Shown here: one piece after another, positions 62,635 to 64,000 of the stretch | How the letters are laid out: each line of letters starts with the position of its first letter | Position numbering within the stretch: position 1 is the stretch's first letter | Source: an uncultured Prevotellaceae bacterium | GTDB lineage: Bacteria; Bacteroidota; Bacteroidia; Bacteroidales; Muribaculaceae | DNA length: 64,000 nt | Assembly (NCBI GenBank): GCA_947169265.1 | Contig: CAMVPC010000007.1 | Coordinates: forward strand, 37,731 to 101,730 | Direction of reading: 5' to 3' | Position numbers and translations under genes: made by a program | Notes under the pieces: model-generated | What the model was told of the DNA's origin: nothing | What the model saw: the letters and a program-made list of their open reading frames with translations, nothing else | Databases searched by the model: none

Positions 62635-64000
62635 ATGAAGAAATGCTTGACTCTTCTGTGTGCGGCTCTGTTGAGCGTCGCGGCGTGGGCCACCGAGGTT
62701 ACTTACACCTTCGGTTCCAACAACTACGACATCACAGCGGCCACTACTACGGTGAAAGGTGACTTCGAGTTCTCGTTCGACGGCGACTGGAACGTGCAAA
62801 ACGCACAGTTCCGCCCGAACAAGAATGCGAGTATGACCATCACATCTTCCACCGTACTCATCAAGGGCGTGGTGCTCACCGCCTCGAGCGACACCTATGC
62901 CTTTACTGTCGACGGAACTACGTTCACCGATGGCACTAACGTCATCGGAACCTACGATGGATCCGCTTGGACCGACTCTACTGGCACCGGCAAACTGGTT
63001 ATCACCAACACGACGACCCAGCGCCGCCTCAAGAGTATCACTATCACCTACGATGAAAGCGGGACGCAACCCGTCACCGTGGCCGCCCCGACGTTCGACC
63101 CGGCCGCCGGTGTTGTCGCCAAGGGCACCGTGGTGACCATCACGGGCGCCGAAGGCACGTCGATTACTTACACCGTCGACGACACCGACCCCATTGAGAG
63201 CGGAACGGCTCTCACCGTCGACGGCAATGTGGCTACCGTCACCGTCAATGAGGACATGATTATCCGCGCCGTGGCTATGGACGCCGACCTCAACATCAGC
63301 GAGGTGGCCGAGGCCGCTTACACCATCAAGAGTGAGCCCGCGGGCGACTACGTGTTCTATGAGTCGTTCGACGGAACCGAAGGCACAGGCGGCAACGACG
63401 ACCTGTGGAGCGGACAAATCGCCAGCAGTACAGTGGTTTATGACAACGAAGGCTGGACCGTCGAGAACGGCTATGGCGCCAACCAATGCCTCAAGCTGGG
63501 CGCGGGCAGTAAGCTCGGTGTCGCCGAGACGCCCGCCATCACCCTCGAGGCCGGCAAGACTTACACGCTGACCTTCAAGGCCGGCGCGTGGAACACCGCC
63601 AACGAGAAGACCGCCGTCAACCTGAGCGCCACCGGCGCCACCTTGAGCGAGGAGAGCATCGAGCTGGCCAAGGGCGCATGGACCGACTACACCGTGGTCG
63701 TGACCGCTACCGAAGCCGCCGCCAACATCAAGTGGGAAGCCTCCAACGCGTCGAGCAACCGCTTCTTCCTCGATGAGGTCCTCCTCGTCGAGGGTGGCAC
63801 GATGCCCGTCACCGTGGCCGCCCCCACGTTCGACCCGGCCGCCGGCGAAGTCGCTAAGGGCACCGTGGTGACCATCACGGGCGCCGAGGGCACGTCGATT
63901 ACTTACACCGTCGATGGCACTGACCCCGTCGAGAGCGAGACCGCCCTCACCGTCGACGGCAATGTGGCTACCGTCACCGTCAACGAGGCGTTGACCATCA
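62635..64000 (+). CDS. Large secreted modular protein, 3' end outside window
   Basis: At least 455 residues in one open frame from ATG 62635 to the window end; absent from the ORF track because no stop is included. Signal peptide MKKCLTLLCAALLSVAAWA. Residues ~20-140 (VTYTFGSNNYDITAATTTVKG...RRLKSITITYDESG) match the N-terminal beta module of the nuclease and the 2696-aa protein. Two copies of a chitobiase C-terminal-like repeat follow (PVTVAAPTFDPAAGVVAKGTVVTITGAEGTSITYTVD and again near residue 395), flanking a carbohydrate-binding-like domain (YVFYESFDGTEGTGGND...FFLDEVLLVEG). The tail and its sorting signal lie beyond the window. Confidence 0.9.
   Translation, partial: MKKCLTLLCAALLSVAAWATEVTYTFGSNNYDITAATTTVKGDFEFSFDGDWNVQNAQFRPNKNASMTITSSTVLIKGVVLTASSDTYAFTVDGTTFTDGTNVIGTYDGSAWTDSTGTGKLVITNTTTQRRLKSITITYDESGTQPVTVAAPTFDPAAGVVAKGTVVTITGAEGTSITYTVDDTDPIESGTALTVDGNVATVTVNEDMIIRAVAMDADLNISEVAEAAYTIKSEPAGDYVFYESFDGTEGTGGNDDLWSGQIASSTVVYDNEGWTVENGYGANQCLKLGAGSKLGVAETPAITLEAGKTYTLTFKAGAWNTANEKTAVNLSATGATLSEESIELAKGAWTDYTVVVTATEAAANIKWEASNASSNRFFLDEVLLVEGGTMPVTVAAPTFDPAAGEVAKGTVVTITGAEGTSITYTVDGTDPVESETALTVDGNVATVTVNEALTI

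Noticed and set aside
1-64000. tRNA, rRNA, riboswitch, prophage, insertion sequence
   Set aside because: None was seen on reading. Small RNA genes cannot be excluded without a covariance search.

Overview
The window looks like a chromosomal segment of a GC-rich Bacteroidales bacterium, most likely a Muribaculaceae-type gut commensal. This is inferred from family content and not from a marker search. The pointers are Bacteroidota promoters (TTTG, about 19-20 nt, then TAnnTTTG), a PorU-type C25 peptidase with a T9SS type A tail, Bacteroidota families (DUF4252-, DUF4919-, DUF5683-, DUF3467-like), a Rex/FAH-like/PorU operon, and very large secreted proteins ending in dockerin-like or 'YYN...DG' tails. 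I see no rRNA, tRNA, phage, integrase, transposase or CRISPR array.

Layout. 1-5.3 kb (+): SDR-like protein (5' cut), HAD phosphatase, small exported DUF4252-like protein, UPF1-like SF1 helicase and MATE transporter, closed by a strong hairpin. 5.35-12.7 kb (-): a 1244-aa secreted beta-helix-like protein ending in two dockerin-like repeats, a secreted DNA/RNA nuclease with an internal dockerin pair, and an AAA-ATPase/PD-(D/E)XK protein. 13-14.3 kb (+): thyA-folA. 14.4-18.7 kb (-): zinc-ribbon protein plus a heterodimeric ABC exporter with one degenerate ATP site. 18.9-22.6 kb (+): LolD-like ATPase, DUF3467, cysS (with a Cys-bearing tandem repeat) and a glycosyltransferase. 23.4-25.0 kb (+): a two-gene ATPase + small nuclease-like module. 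25.1-33.2 kb (+): a 2696-aa modular secreted protein. 33.6-37.1 kb (+): ion channel, WYL regulator, Bcp peroxiredoxin, recA. 38.0-45.2 kb (-): GH13 amylase with CBM26-like modules, flippase, DUF4919-like and membrane proteins. 45.4-50.9 kb (-): 1814-aa LRR protein. 51.2-55.0 kb (-): parB, DUF5683, LysM lytic transglycosylase. 55.2-61.8 kb (-): GT-C-like membrane protein, then rex / FAH-like / porU. 61.9-64 kb (+): DUF59 Fe-S assembly protein and the start of another large secreted protein.

The most unusual signal is in the gaps. Seven copies of an approximately 157-bp multi-hairpin element (almost all hairpins with three-base loops) are embedded in long, strictly phased 7-bp tandem arrays of unit GAGCNNN. 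Heptads also begin at or overlap stop codons (TGAGC...) and form the leader or N-terminus of neighbouring genes. Separate short palindromes (GGCGGCGAC-NNN-GTCGCCGCC) occur in gaps and inside two coding sequences. I did not recognise this repeat system as a described one. A second candidate is the ATPase/'VEIHPA' gene pair, which could be an uncharacterised defence or DNA-maintenance module.

Functionally the segment combines DNA and nucleotide metabolism (thyA, folA, recA, parB, helicase) with envelope/secretion functions (PorU, ABC exporters, flippase, lytic transglycosylase) and an export set of modular surface or secreted proteins that share interchangeable N- and C-terminal modules.
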